Below the pieces are notes generated by a model. The model had not been told where the DNA came from and ran no database searches. It saw only the letters and a program-made list of their open reading frames with translations. A DNA stretch of 64,000 bases from Amaurobius ferox (taxonomy: Eukaryota > Arthropoda > Arachnida > Araneae > Amaurobiidae). Every line of letters begins with the position of its first letter. Positions within the stretch are counted from its first letter, which is position 1. Below, piece by piece: positions 48,099 through 59,700 of the stretch. The position numbers and the translations under genes were made by a program. The DNA lies in NCBI GenBank assembly GCA_951213105.1, contig OX578134.1, forward strand, positions 143,311,778 to 143,375,777, written 5' to 3'.

Positions 48099-49161
48099 TC
48101 TGATGTGGGCAACACATGACTTTCCATATATAATGTAATGAATTTACTACGTTTACAGTAAAAACTAGGTTTTTCTTATAGTAGATACTAACATTCTTTC
48201 CAAGATATTGAATTTTCGACAATTAGTCGTCATTTTCATCGATTTAGCGTCATTTTTATCCATTTGGCGAGATTTTCGTTAATTTGGCAACATTTCAAAA
48301 ATTCGTCAAGTTGGCGACATTCCGCCAAGTTCGTCGCCAAAATCTCGCCAAGCGTTATGGATGAAGAAATAAGTTATTCTTACAGCAGACAAATGGCTAT
48401 TGGCGTTCAAATACAAAAGTGTTACTCAAAGTACATTTTTCCATGAATGGAACGAGTTAGATCCACGAGAATGATGTCACCCAATTTATCGTATGGTATT
48501 ACATATGAAAAGTGAACATGTTTCTCAATAGGAAATATATTTTTTTCATTTTATATGACTTTTTGATATATTTTTTTGAAACATGTGCAATATCTCGAGA
48601 ACGGTTCATGTTAGCCTTCTAAAATTTATGCCAATCGTTTTCTAATGAAAAATTACATAAGAAATGTGTATTTGCGTAACTTTATTAGTGGTTTTGATTT
48701 TTTGACGATTTTTTCAAAATTTTATTCGAAAATTTAGGGGGGTTTTGAGTATTCGATTGCGTATAAAAACAATAGGCTTCCAGTGTTTACGGATTGTGAT
48801 TTTTGTACCAAATTTGGTTCGAATCGATCCATTCGTTCGTCAGTTATCGGTTCCACACACACATACTTTCACACACACGCACACACACACACATTCTTTC
48901 ACACACCCGCGCACACACACACACACACACATACTTTCACACACACACACACACACACATACTTTCACACACACACACACACACATACTTTCACAAGCAC
49001 ACACACACGCACACACACACACACACACACACATACATCACTTCAAAAATGTTTGATTCGTGATCAGGGATGCTTGAAATGTACTCTCCCGTCGAAAACT
49101 CGAATTCGAATTTTCGACCCCGTCACAATACTTTCCTTATACATTATGTATATAAGGAAAG
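48099..49161 (+). repeat. Family A2-type element, copy A6
   Basis: Starts tctgatgtgggcaacacatg and ends in the near-perfect palindrome ctttccttatacattatg/tatataaggaaag. It matches A5 throughout, including the ttggcgacattccgccaagt block at 48300-48360 and tatctcgagaacggttcatg. Its CA tract is much longer than in A5. Confidence 0.8.
48855..49033. repeat. Compound CA microsatellite
   Basis: A (CA)n tract with regular tactttca interruptions about every 40-50 bases. It lies within family A copy A6. The overlapping open frames of His-Thr or Cys-Val repeats are artefacts of the tract. Confidence 0.95.
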
Positions 49162-49399
49162 AAATAAGTAAATTGACTTTCCTGTAAATAAAAACATAAC
49201 TCAGAAAAGTTATAATGAATTGTTCAATTTCTAAAACGCATTTTCGCAAGAGTTAAGTCCAAATGAAAGACTACAAGACTGACACATTAACTCAAAGAGT
49301 GTTCATGCGGAGTACGATCACGTTAAACATGTGGGTCCGTAAGTCCTTCCGAGAGGTTGGTGGTAGGGGAAGGAGGGTACGGTCCCTGTGGATTGTTTG

Positions 49400-49402
<3 letters not shown>

Positions 49403-49437
<35 letters not shown>

Positions 49438-49443
49438 ATATAT

Positions 49444-49489
<46 letters not shown>

Positions 49490-49533
49490 ATATATATATA
49501 TTGATATATTGATATATATATTGATATATATAT

Positions 49534-49573
<40 letters not shown>

Positions 49574-49685
49574 ATATATATATCAATATATATATTGATA
49601 TATATTGATATATATATATATATATATATATATATTGATATATATATATATATATATATATTGATATATATATATATATATATAT

Positions 49686-49744
<59 letters not shown>

Positions 49745-49990
49745 ATATATATATATATATATATTGATATATATATATATATATATATATTGATATATAT
49801 ATATATATATATATATTGATATATATATATATATATATATTGATATATATATATATATATATTGATATATATATATATATATATATATTGATATATATAT
49901 ATATATATATATTGATATATATATATATATATATATTGATATATATATATATATATATTGATATATATATATATTGATATATATATATTT
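49403..49990. repeat. Long TA array with interspersed TTGATA
   Basis: About 590 bp of (TA)n broken repeatedly by TTGATATA, and once by the inverse TATATCAA form near 49570-49585. The Ile-Tyr open frames on both strands of 74-231 codons are artefacts. Such arrays are prone to assembly error and length change. Confidence 0.95.
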
Positions 49991-50394
49991 TCATGTTTTT
50001 CCTTGAAAGACATAGTATATGTGTAGGGAGAGTTTAGGGACTGTGTCGAGAATTAGAATTCGATTTGACAAAGGATTTAATCTGTAGAATGCTATGCAAA
50101 ATGTGATTGTAGAAAGATTTAAACTGTAGAATGCGATTGTAGAATGAAACTGCACGTGTCCCACAAGAAATAAACGTAACCCAGAAGTAAAAACAAAACA
50201 AAATAAAATCCCGTAAGATAAATTAAATGTAGAGAGCTGCAGTAAGATAACTGAAAAATACTTCAAAATGTATTAAATAATTATTTCTTTTAAATGCATA
50301 CTAAGACATATAACAAATGTATAAATCAAAATAAACTAATTTTTTTTATATTTACCACTTCCACCATCTCCCTCAAATAAAAGGAAATTTAAAT

Positions 50395-50800
50395 TATGCG
50401 GTTCTCTCTAATTCCTTTTCCACACCTGCTCACATTTTCAGCCAGATCTTTGAAAAGACTGGAATTATTTGCCTTTAGAGGAATCAATAAAATAGAAGAA
50501 ACGAACCACTTTCATTGAATGTCAAGTGAATTTTAGTCCCTTTCGCATTTTTTGATGAAAAAAAAAAGAAAAATGATTCTTTAATCTCGAGAGAGATAAG
50601 AATTTCTTTCGAGAATGTTCGGAACCTCATCTCATGAAGTGAAGTTAATCCGTTTTGCATTCGGAGGAAGTTATTATCCCACTGGCGTTCAGATAAATGT
50701 GAAAGCTTTTGGCAAAACTATCTGTGAAACTTACTCTCGCTTCGGATTTACGTTATTTTTAAATTTGATGCGCAAGCGTTAATTTCGTTATATTTTGATG
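50395..50800 (+). repeat. Family E dispersed repeat, copy 1
   Basis: Shares ttttccacacctgct, ttagaggaatcaataaa, cattgaatgtcaagtg, gaagttaatccgtttt and ggcaaaactatct-type words with about 60295-60650 in the same order and orientation. A short related fragment lies at about 51110-51190 (atgccattgaagtaaaccca). No protein signature. Confidence 0.6.
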
Positions 50801-51488
50801 GAGAAATTTACGTGTAGGAATGTATTTTACGTAGAAAATATTATTTTTTTTAATTTAAAATATCGTAGAAGTAGAATTTACAGAAATCAATACACATTCA
50901 ACGACGGGTGATAGTTTGACAATGCAGTGACTGGTGATAGTTTGACATAGAATATATTTGAATATATGAAAGTTATAGATAAATTTAATTTAAAGCAACT
51001 GTTTTCACAACGGTATGGTTATGTTTTTCTGCAATGTTTGAAATATTTACCATTATTTAAAAAAATAAAATTGAAAAAATGGATATTTGACTTTCATGAG
51101 ATGTGTAACATTCTGACAGAAACGCTCCAAACCGCATGCCATTGAAGTAAACCCATTTTGCTTTGGCGAGTTAATATTATACTGACGTATTATGCAATTG
51201 GAATGGTAATACAGGTACATTAAATTTGAAAGTATTTAAATTGCTAAGCGTTGTAAGTTACTAAGAGTTATTTCTGCTGTAGTTAAGAATTAAGTAGAAA
51301 TTTTGATGCAATTCCTAAAAATGTGCGTGGTATATCAGCAAAAGATTACCGATCATCTACAGATATACCTCTTAATCACAGACCGATTTTAGATTTAGTC
51401 ACCAGTTGCACAAAATCCATTCGGGGATGGCAAGAATATATTTATACCTATATCTCTAAACAGTCTAAAAGAGTTTTTAAAAACTTAC
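50800..51488. other. Stretch with no supported gene
   Basis: AT-rich. A local duplication of ggtgatagtttgaca occurs near 50905-50950. No gene or RNA recognised up to the Tigger element. Confidence 0.5.
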
Positions 51489-51490
51489 TA

Positions 51491-53800
51491 CAGTGACCGC
51501 CGCTTATAAGAAACACGTTCGTTTCGCTCGTTTTGTTTCTTATAAGCAGTTGTTTCTTAAATCCGGAAATTTTTTAAATATCGTTCTTCCATTGTAAATA
51601 CTAACTATTGAACACAATTTTACAGAATTTAAAAGATAAATGTATATAAGTAAAATATTAGTACATACATAATACATTTGTAAATTGAGTTTTGCATTCA
51701 AAAATATTTCTTATTTTACGAATTAAGCCTTACAACTTAAAATATTATCTATATGTATGCATATACTAGTATATAATTAAATAAGAATAAAAAGTAAAAC
51801 TCATAGGTCGTTCATTTATGTATAAGAGCATAGTACATTTTCATACATACCGTAATCTATTACTGAGGAACAGCAAAAAATTTATCCAGTGTTGTTTGTG
51901 CTAATGAGTCTGTGATTAGTTTACGTACATCCATTTCTAAATCATAAAATAGTCCATAAACTTTTTCTGATGCCCCTCTATGTTCAAGAGTTTTTCTAAT
52001 TATAGTTAGGGCTTCTCGCGACTGTTTGGCTGTAGGAAAATTTTCTTCTTGTGGAACGTCGTCTTCATTTTCTTCTTCATTGCAAACATTCTGAATTTCC
52101 GCCACTATGTCATCATCACTTTTTTCTTCAGATGTTTGTAAATTTTCATCGATGTGAATCCATTCTTCGAAATGTGCTTCTAATTCTTCTACATCTTCTG
52201 CTGGTATGTCAACATTATTTTTCAAAAATCCTGCTTTACGGAAGCAATTAAAAATGCATATGTCAGAAACATTTTTCCATGCGCCTGCGATCATATGGAT
52301 AGCATCAAGCAAGGTTATTTTCTTGCTTATTTCGCAAGCCGATCCTTTCTCTTCATCAATTGCATCTACTATTTTCTGTCGCAAATTTGACCGATACAGG
52401 GTTTTAAATGCTTTAATAATTCCTTGGTCAAGAGGCTGTATGATGGAAGTTGTATTGGGTGGCAAAAAACAAAGTTCAATGTTTGTCAGCTGTACTACAG
52501 GATGAGCCGAACAGTTGTCAAGGATTAAAAGAATTTTTTCTCTTCCCATCAGTTCCCTGTCCCACTTTAACAAAAAGTCTTCAAAAATTCTACTTGTCAT
52601 CCAGGCATCCTTTGAATTTTCGTAGATCACTGGCAATTTTTTTATTCCACTTAAACAGCGCGGACGTTTGCTTTTGCCAATAACTAAAGGGCTCTTTTTT
52701 ACAGTTCCCGTCATATTTGTTGTTAACAGAACTGTAACTCGATCTTTTTGTTTTTTTCCAACGGAGGATAGATCATTTTTGAACATCATTGTATACTCGG
52801 GCATCGCTCTAAAATAGAGCCCAGTCTCGTCAGTGTTAAAAATTTGATGAGGAGCGTATTTTTCTAATAGAGGTGGTAAGCTTTGCGTAATCCATGAAGA
52901 TGCCGACTCGGAGTCCGCGTCCTGCTTCTCTCCATAATTTTTTTTGTACACAATGTTATTTCGTTCTTTCCAGCGGCTTAACCAACCATCAGTCGCACGG
53001 AACTCTTTTTCTCCTAATTTTTCCGCAAAATTTTCTGCTTTTTTCAGTAAAATTGCCCTACTGATAGGAGCGTTCTTTAATCTGGCGTTAGAAAACCATT
53101 GTAAGAGTGCTTCCTCTATAGCAGCTGCCTTTCCTTCTCGTTTCCGTTTTCTTTGAAGATTACAATTTGGCGTCAAAATTTCATTTCTGCCTTTCAGGAT
53201 TTTACATAATGTTGAGTGCGGAATTTCTAATGCAGAAGCAGCTTCTCTTTGACTACACAGAGGTAGAGAATCATACTTTTTAAGTAAACTTTGCTTTTCA
53301 AGCAAAGTAAGGGTTTTTCTCTTTTGCGACATGCTTCCACTAGCAAAACATAAAATTACTAACTAAAGCTGTACGAATCTTATTTGAGTGCATAAGCAGA
53401 GATGCCTTTCCTTATCAGTATGTTTCCTTAACTGCCAAAAGATTAAAACTCGTTTCTTACTGGTTTGGGGTTGTTCCCCCTAAGCCTTTCTACGGAGAAA
53501 TTCTCTGTCATCCTTTGTTACATAGCAAACTCCCACCCCCTCCCCGTACGCCCAGAGACAAGAGATAACAACTCGTCCTTCAGTTAACCTTAAACAAATG
53601 GATTTTTTTCTTTTTTACACCCGCGTCGCAAGGAAATCAACAAATTTTCTGTAGAAAACTGTTTCTTATAAGCGGAATCGTGTTTCTTATAAGCGACACA
53701 ATTTTAATGTTAAAATGAAGTTTGTATTTGTTTCTGTCGTTTTGGGTCTTATAAACGGCTGTTTCTTATAACCACTGAATCTTATAACCGGCGGTCACTG
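51491..53800 (-). mobile_element. Complete Tigger/pogo-type DNA transposon
   Basis: 2310 bp, flanked by TA on both sides (51489-51490 and 53801-53802). Terminal inverted repeats start CAGTGACCGCCG on each strand, then one mismatch, then TTATAAGA. The subterminal regions hold several copies of gtttcttataagc or its complement: 51503 and 51535 on the left; 53661, 53682, 53746 and 53761 on the right. These are candidate transposase binding sites. The single gene inside has no stop or frameshift, so the copy is either recent or still under selection. Confidence 0.95.
51860..53332 (-). CDS. Tigger/pogo-family transposase, intact, 490 aa
   Basis: Cut-and-paste transposase of the CENP-B/jerky-like branch of Tc1/mariner, acting on DNA in the nucleus. 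Seen in order: a psq/CENP-B N-type helix-turn-helix (about 5-50, with QREAASALEIPHSTLCKIL), a Lys/Arg-rich stretch (60-67), a second CENP-B-type DNA-binding domain (about 72-135), then a DDE_1 catalytic core. The three catalytic residues are Asp168 (FNTDETGLYF), Asp272 (LILDNCSAHP) and Asp302 (QPLDQGIIKAF), spaced DD29D as in Tigger. An acidic segment follows (about 395-430). The C-terminus holds QTTLDKFF (479-486), a PCNA-interacting motif. The ATG is the first in the frame and suits the N-terminal domain. The length is normal for the family. It could alternatively be a domesticated jerky-like gene, but the flanking inverted repeats and TA sites favour a transposon. Confidence 0.95.
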   Translation of the reverse strand: MSQKRKTLTLLEKQSLLKKYDSLPLCSQREAASALEIPHSTLCKILKGRNEILTPNCNLQRKRKREGKAAAIEEALLQWFSNARLKNAPISRAILLKKAENFAEKLGEKEFRATDGWLSRWKERNNIVYKKNYGEKQDADSESASSWITQSLPPLLEKYAPHQIFNTDETGLYFRAMPEYTMMFKNDLSSVGKKQKDRVTVLLTTNMTGTVKKSPLVIGKSKRPRCLSGIKKLPVIYENSKDAWMTSRIFEDFLLKWDRELMGREKILLILDNCSAHPVVQLTNIELCFLPPNTTSIIQPLDQGIIKAFKTLYRSNLRQKIVDAIDEEKGSACEISKKITLLDAIHMIAGAWKNVSDICIFNCFRKAGFLKNNVDIPAEDVEELEAHFEEWIHIDENLQTSEEKSDDDIVAEIQNVCNEEENEDDVPQEENFPTAKQSREALTIIRKTLEHRGASEKVYGLFYDLEMDVRKLITDSLAQTTLDKFFAVPQ

Positions 53801-53881
53801 TACTACGAATATACTGATTCTGTGAAAGTGGTGAGAACTTATGGAATGTTTCGTTGACATTTTGACTATATTATGACTATG

Positions 53882-54368
53882 GAATATGGCAACCCTTTCC
53901 GTGTGTTTTGTCGTCCTTTTGTCGCCAAGGTGAAAATCGCAACATTCCATTCTAGCAACGTTTCCCTAGTCTTTTGTCGCTCTTTTATCGCGAACGTGTA
54001 TAACGCATTTTTTGTCTATAAGGTAAAAATTAGAAGTTTTCTGATTTTCATGTTGTTCTCAATGAGCTACAGAACATCTGTTGCACAAACATCTATTGCA
54101 ATGTGCTACTTCCAACAGTTAGAGGGACCGGATTCTGTGGCGTTTTTAGCTAGTGAGCATAGAGAGTTAAGCCGTCGAAGCAGGCGTAGACCCATGTTTG
54201 AATTTCTACAGATCAACTGTCGCACAAATTGTGACAAAAGAGCTAATTTTACCTTAGTGACAAAAGGGCGACAATAAAACTACCAAAGATCGATAAAAAC
54301 ACGAAAAACGTTGGCAAAAAATAATGTTGCGATTTTTACCAACAGTTGTGAAATGGGTTGCCAGAAAG
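53882..54368. mobile_element. Possible inverted-repeat element next to Tigger
   Basis: The left end atggcaaccctttccgtg and aaaatcgcaacatt are echoed in inverse on the right by aatgttgcgattttt and gggttgccag. Between them, ttttgtcgcYcttttRtcgc words on the left and gacaaaagNgc on the right also pair in inverse. It looks like a small non-autonomous element. The 134-codon plus-strand frame inside (53873-54277) has no recognisable domain. No exact target duplication was found. Confidence 0.45.
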
Positions 54369-54484
54369 GAATGTTCTCCAAATCATAGCAGGAATTGCCA
54401 GAATCTAGCCTAAAATCGCCAACAATGAAAAAGGGATATACTACATCTGTTCCTATACAAATACAAGACATAAAAATGGCAATG

Positions 54485-54800
54485 CATTCCCCAATCTGGC
54501 CGAACTTGTGTCTGAACTCTTCTGAACAAATTTTAAATGGTATTTAAACTTCCTATTAAAGTTTAATGTTGTTTTCCTTCTTAAAATAGGTACTAAACTT
54601 ACTAATACACTGTGTCATATCTGGTAGATGAGGAATTATAAATTATTTTGTTGGAATTTTGCTTTTAATAACTATGTTTACAACAGCTTCCAAATGTACT
54701 TGCATATAAGAGGCACATCAATGGGCATTACATTCCTTAATCTGGCGGCAAATTTGTACCTGCACTACTTTTAAAATAAAGTATGTTCTAAATAAAATAT
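54485..54800 (+). repeat. Pair of direct repeats (cattccNNaatctggc)
   Basis: ggcaatgcattccccaatctggc near 54479 and gggcattacattccttaatctggc near 54722 start two diverged copies of a ~230-bp unit. No coding signature by themselves. Confidence 0.45.
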
Positions 54801-54819
54801 GATACCCACTAGTTAAATT

Positions 54820-55029
54820 ATGGGAACTTTACATTATATATATAAAGCTGCACCGAATACTAATCTTCTTCTTAAAGAAGTAGAATTATCAGAAACCAAT
54901 TATGGAAATAACTGTGCCAAATTTCTCGATTTTGAAATCAGCATAAATGGTGACATCATTACTGCTGATACATACTCATATGACAAAATATTGAATTGTA
55001 AATACAAAATTAATTTTGTGGGATCGTAA
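54820..55029 (+). pseudogene. Possible reverse-transcriptase fragment
   Basis: The frame contains CAKFLDFEISINGDI followed by TADTYSYDKILNCKYKINF. The FLDxEISIxxG...TxxY pattern resembles a conserved piece downstream of the YxDD motif in several invertebrate retroelement reverse transcriptases. The usual DKRDDFNF-like continuation is degraded and no catalytic motif lies upstream. This would be a short dead fragment of an element different from the Penelope-like one at 57-60 kb. Confidence 0.35.
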
Positions 55030-55034
55030 ATGAA

Positions 55035-55550
55035 CACAATGCTTGTGTTTTTTCAAAACGTGGAAAAATTAATTATATATTAATAGATATCTCATGTCTC
55101 TGACCACCTTACTGTTATCGACTACATTTATTAAATCTGGACAATTGTTTTTTGACAGTGAATTGATGGGCCACATATCTGCGCAATGCTTTAGCTGGCG
55201 TTTTCTTTTGATAATCACCCTATCTTATTAGGCTTGATTATTCTTCTTGCTGTTATGCATATTTATTTATCTCTACATTTATTCGTTCATAAACCATATT
55301 CTGTAAAATATGTTTATATTATATAATTCCGATATCACTGCAATAGGTAATATTCGAATTTTAATAAAAATGTTATTAAGATGTCACAGTTTCTATATTT
55401 CATTCAAAAATACTATATTTTGTTAAATAACATGATCTGAAGAGGGATCGTTATGATGACACCATCTATACAGGTCATATAATATGTTAACGAGTTTAGA
55501 GTGTCTAGTGTCTAGAATGTCGTTTAACAATAAGTCATACATATTTTACA
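55035..55550. other. Stretch with no supported feature
   Basis: AT-rich DNA between a possible RT fragment and a CA microsatellite. No gene, RNA or bounded repeat recognised. Confidence 0.45.
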
Positions 55551-55551
55551 A

Positions 55552-55552
<1 letters not shown>

Positions 55553-55605
<53 letters not shown>
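55553..55605. repeat. CA/TA microsatellite
   Basis: A (CA)n run of about 40 bp followed by (TA)n. Confidence 0.95.
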
Positions 55606-55769
55606 CATATAAAAACCAGTAATCAAATTCAAATAGAATTCCTATGCATATCCACAAAAAGCAAAGGCACTACTCAGGAAAAGGCGTCAAGCCGCTCTAT
55701 ACTCCGAAGCAGATAATAATCCAAGAAAAAGAAGATTTAAAGGAATATGGGATAACCAAATCCTTTGCA

Positions 55770-55925
55770 TTTAATGGTTGGGGAGGATTGCGACTCCCCC
55801 TCCCGTTTAAAGCTGCTTTTCTAGCCTAGGCAAACGCTCACGGTACCAATACAAAGCAAAGGTTGGTCCCCAATGCGTGCTAATACGAAGGCACCCGGAT
55901 ACGGAAGAACAAGACGAACCAACAG
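55770..55925 (+). repeat. Third, divergent copy of the Penelope-like terminal module
   Basis: ttaatggttggggaggattg, cgactccccctcccg, tttaaagctgctttt and gcacccggatacgg match, with substitutions, tagaatggctggggtggattg, cgacacccctttcccg, cttaaagcagctttt and gcacccgaacgg of the left terminal repeat at 57090-57215. Compensating changes preserve the ggRg/cYcc pairings, so RNA or DNA secondary structure may be conserved. Like the other two copies it abuts a (TA)n run. Confidence 0.7.
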
Positions 55926-55930
55926 AAGGA

Positions 55931-56907
<977 letters not shown>

Positions 56908-57020
56908 ATACATATAAAAATAAGTATATCACGAACGGAACTCTATTTAAGTAAAGGAGAAAACAGAAACCTTACAGAGGATGTGGGCGCTTAGCAGCTC
57001 TGCATCCAGAGTGGAATACA

Positions 57021-57486
57021 AAGAATATAAACAAGAAGAAAAAATAATAAAAATAAGCGAGAACAGGAGTGACCATATGATTTGCAATAGAATGGCTGGG
57101 GTGGATTGCGACACCCCTTTCCCGCTTAAAGCAGCTTTTACGACCCGGGCAACGCTCAATGTAACTCAATGGTCAATCTCCCACATGTGCAAGACAGAAG
57201 CACCCGAACGGACAAAAGAGCAAAGATGGAACCAAGCATGGAAGAGATACACCTTACTATCCAGCATGCAAACACAACATTTATAAGGGAAAGTCGCACA
57301 TGCGCGAAAAGACTTCAAGATGATAGGATCGCAGATATGAAAATATATATGGTTAAGAATTCTCATTTAGAATCAAACAATGTACAATTTCTTTCTTGAA
57401 AAAGGAATAGTAATAATGTTGTAAAAATATTTAGGGTAATTTCTTTTTAATGCATCATTTATTATTTTATTACATTCATGAATGCA
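57021..57486 (+). repeat. Left inverted terminal repeat of the Penelope-like element
   Basis: Runs from gaatataaacaagaagaaa to tacattcatgaatgca and is the reverse complement, with few differences, of 59698-60162. It contains a hairpin-rich block (ggggtggattgcgacacccc near 57098-57117, then tttcccgcttaaagcag) and abuts (TA)n on its outer side. The inner edge meets the end of the RT frame. Penelope-like elements are known to carry LTR-like repeats in direct or inverted orientation. Confidence 0.85.
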
Positions 57487-58320
57487 GTCTTTTTTAAAAG
57501 TACTGTAGTTTCTGTTTCTTCTGAAGTACCCGATAATAATATTTCTGAATATATTTTTAGTGAGGTTTGAATTCCAATCAATAATATTATTAATTTTGAT
57601 ATTGTATGAATTTCTCTTGTCGTGTATGGTTGTATAAATTCCATACTGTTGGTGCCCTCCACTGACAAATCCAGGAAGTCTGTCGATCCATCCTCATTGA
57701 TCGGGTTTTCAATTAAATCCAATTCCCTTGGGTAGAATGCAAAATCTATGTCAGGGGTGTTTGCATAACCCCCTAATATCACATCGTCAACATAACGGAA
57801 ATAAGGTATTTCCGATAATAGATGGGTTCCTCTTTCATATTTGGATAGATAAATATCCGCCAATATTGATGAGCATGCACCACCATGGGTATGCCTTTGA
57901 CCTGTTTGTAGAAATGCATGCCATCATATAGTATGTTTTCATTTAAAACCAACTCAATCAAATCCAAATATCTTCTGAGAGTTATATATGGTTTTAAATT
58001 ATACTCTTCATGTAATTCTTTCAAGATCATTTGTATGTTTGTTAAATCGATGTTATTAAACAGATCCCTGAAATCGTAGCTTCTGAAGTTTAAATCTTTA
58101 TGGCAAAATTTCAGTCGGTCTATCAATTCTTGTCCGTTTTTTAACATTATGGAATTTTGCTTCTTAATATCAGTCATAAACATATTGGAGTAATTTCAGA
58201 AGTTTTTTATTTGCATGTTCTAGGTATGATCCGCATCCCACTGTTACAGTACGGAACTTGACTGGCTTTTTGTGTAACTTGGGAATGAGGATCAAGTATG
58301 AAATTTTACTGATTTAATAT
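57462..58320 (-). pseudogene. Penelope-type reverse transcriptase, frameshifted
   Basis: Read on the minus strand: PKLHKKPVKFRTVT then GCGSYLEHANKKL near 58215-58300 (fingers); a frame change near 58185; YDFRDLFNNIDL with catalytic Asp at about 58075 (motif A); KQVKGIPM near 57885-57910 (motif B), where a one-base loss shifts the frame so that GGACSSILADIYL continues in another frame; YFRYVDDVI with the catalytic Asp pair at about 57783-57788 (motif C); then STDFLDLSV (motif D/E region). The enzyme would copy element RNA at the cut target. The catalytic residues remain but the frame is broken at least twice. No nuclease follows it. Confidence 0.85.
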
Positions 58321-58944
58321 CCATACCAATTCTTTTATACAGTGCTTTTATTCTATTAGTGATGATTGATTCGTTGCTAGGAATTAATGTATACATGGCA
58401 CAATCCTTATAGCATTGTGTTAAAGTATCGACATAGAATTTTTACACGTGAATGCAAAATTCGATACGATTTTGTCGGTGTATGTCAATACGAATTCTTC
58501 ATTAAAATGTTTGATTGAAAACGGAAATTGAGAACTCCCAGAATCCTTGTTTCTTCTCGGGTAGAATTGGCAAAAAGCACTGTAAAAGGCATATTTCCAT
58601 GCGTTAAAAGTTTGTACAGGTATACTGTGTTTGACAGCCAGCTTGTATATGAAGGTTTCAGATCGGTAATTAAATTCATTATAAATATCATTATATTCTT
58701 GTATTCGGTACTTAGTACCAAGTTGTAATAAGTTTTTGAGTTTATTATCTTTTATAAAATCTAAGTTTCCAGTAATTATATGCTTGTGGTAGGGATCACA
58801 ATGTATATTTTATGACATTGACAGATTCAATATTAAATGAAGACACGGTTTAATAATTTATTGTAGTTGAATATCTTCTTCCGTTGGTTCTTACAAAGCG
58901 ATAGGATATCTTAATATTTAGATTAGGCAAAGGAAGACGTTCTT
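58321..58944 (-). pseudogene. Linker region of the Penelope-like protein, decayed
   Basis: Minus-strand pieces remain, for example a 78-codon stretch at 58485-58721 (with DLKPSYTSWLSNTVYLYKLL), separated by stops and frame changes. It lies between the nuclease and the RT. I recognise no separate domain. Position and strand say it is the RT N-terminal extension. Confidence 0.55.
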
Positions 58945-59700
58945 CTATATTATGTAATATTTGTTGAATGGAATATTTTCGAACATTTTATTCTTAAATG
59001 TTGTGATAAAAAATTCCTTTGATTTGTTTATTTCATATTTTGGTTCAAGTGCTACATTATATTTTGCGGCTCTGAGTTTAATTAAATCCAGAATGATGTC
59101 TATATTAGTGTTTGTATCTTCTGTATTGCAGTTATTTTCACTTAAATTGAAATTTATAATAAAATTCCATATACGTTGTAAGTATTTGATTTTGATACTG
59201 TTGGCTATATTCTTGATCCATCCGAATTTCACTGTTATTTCTGTCTTTATGAAGGCTGAGATTTTTTCTTCTGTTTTGATATAATTAAATTGTTGCTTTT
59301 TTATTTCCTCTTTGGTGTCTATAAGTTTCTTAGGTATTGAATTTTCTAAGAGAGGGTATGCTTTACTATTCCTGCATCTTTCTTTATTGCAATTTTTCTT
59401 GAATAATAAAGTATTCAGACCATATGGATATGCAGAATTATATTGCTTTATATGGGTGTTTTTCCCACCACAAGCGTTCAGAAAGGTTTGGTACGATATC
59501 AATAATAGTTACCATAATATTGCTGAAGGGGTGTACTTGAAATGTCGTACTTCTAAGTTATTATTGGTGGATAGCTGTTATATTTTGCCCACTTGACTTC
59601 GGTGCAGATTTATACGGATATTCAGGGAATTCTGCGTCTGTCCTATATATTTTGCCTGACCAGGCAAGGCATGATATGCAATATACCACATTAAAGTGCA
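58945..59700 (-). pseudogene. GIY-YIG endonuclease domain of the Penelope-like element
   Basis: The minus strand reads VVYCISC near 59672-59689, then in another frame AKYIGQTQNSLNIRINLH near 59600-59655, so a frameshift splits the GIY-like and YIG parts. Further on SAYPYGLN at 59413-59436 matches the conserved block that ends GIY-YIG domains in Penelope-like elements (usually after a Trp-Ile and a short spacer). A Cys pair (KKNCNKERC) follows. The rest, to 58945, is Lys/Ile/Asn-rich linker. The nuclease would nick the target DNA to prime reverse transcription. Here it lies upstream of the RT. A start codon was not identified. Confidence 0.75.

Noticed and set aside
48745..49187. His-Thr-rich frames of 86-134 codons
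   Set aside because: Translation of the CA microsatellite in family A copy A6, open in several frames at once.
49318..50013. Open frames of up to 231 codons rich in Ile-Tyr on both strands
   Set aside because: They are translations of the TA array; any frame of (TA)n is open. Both strands give the same result.
52051..53156. Four plus-strand frames of 66-99 codons inside the Tigger element
   Set aside because: Antisense shadows of the transposase gene; the minus strand explains the sequence.
51860..53332. Host jerky/CENP-B-like gene
   Set aside because: Terminal inverted repeats and TA duplication frame the gene exactly, so a transposon is the simpler reading; domestication is kept only as an alternative.
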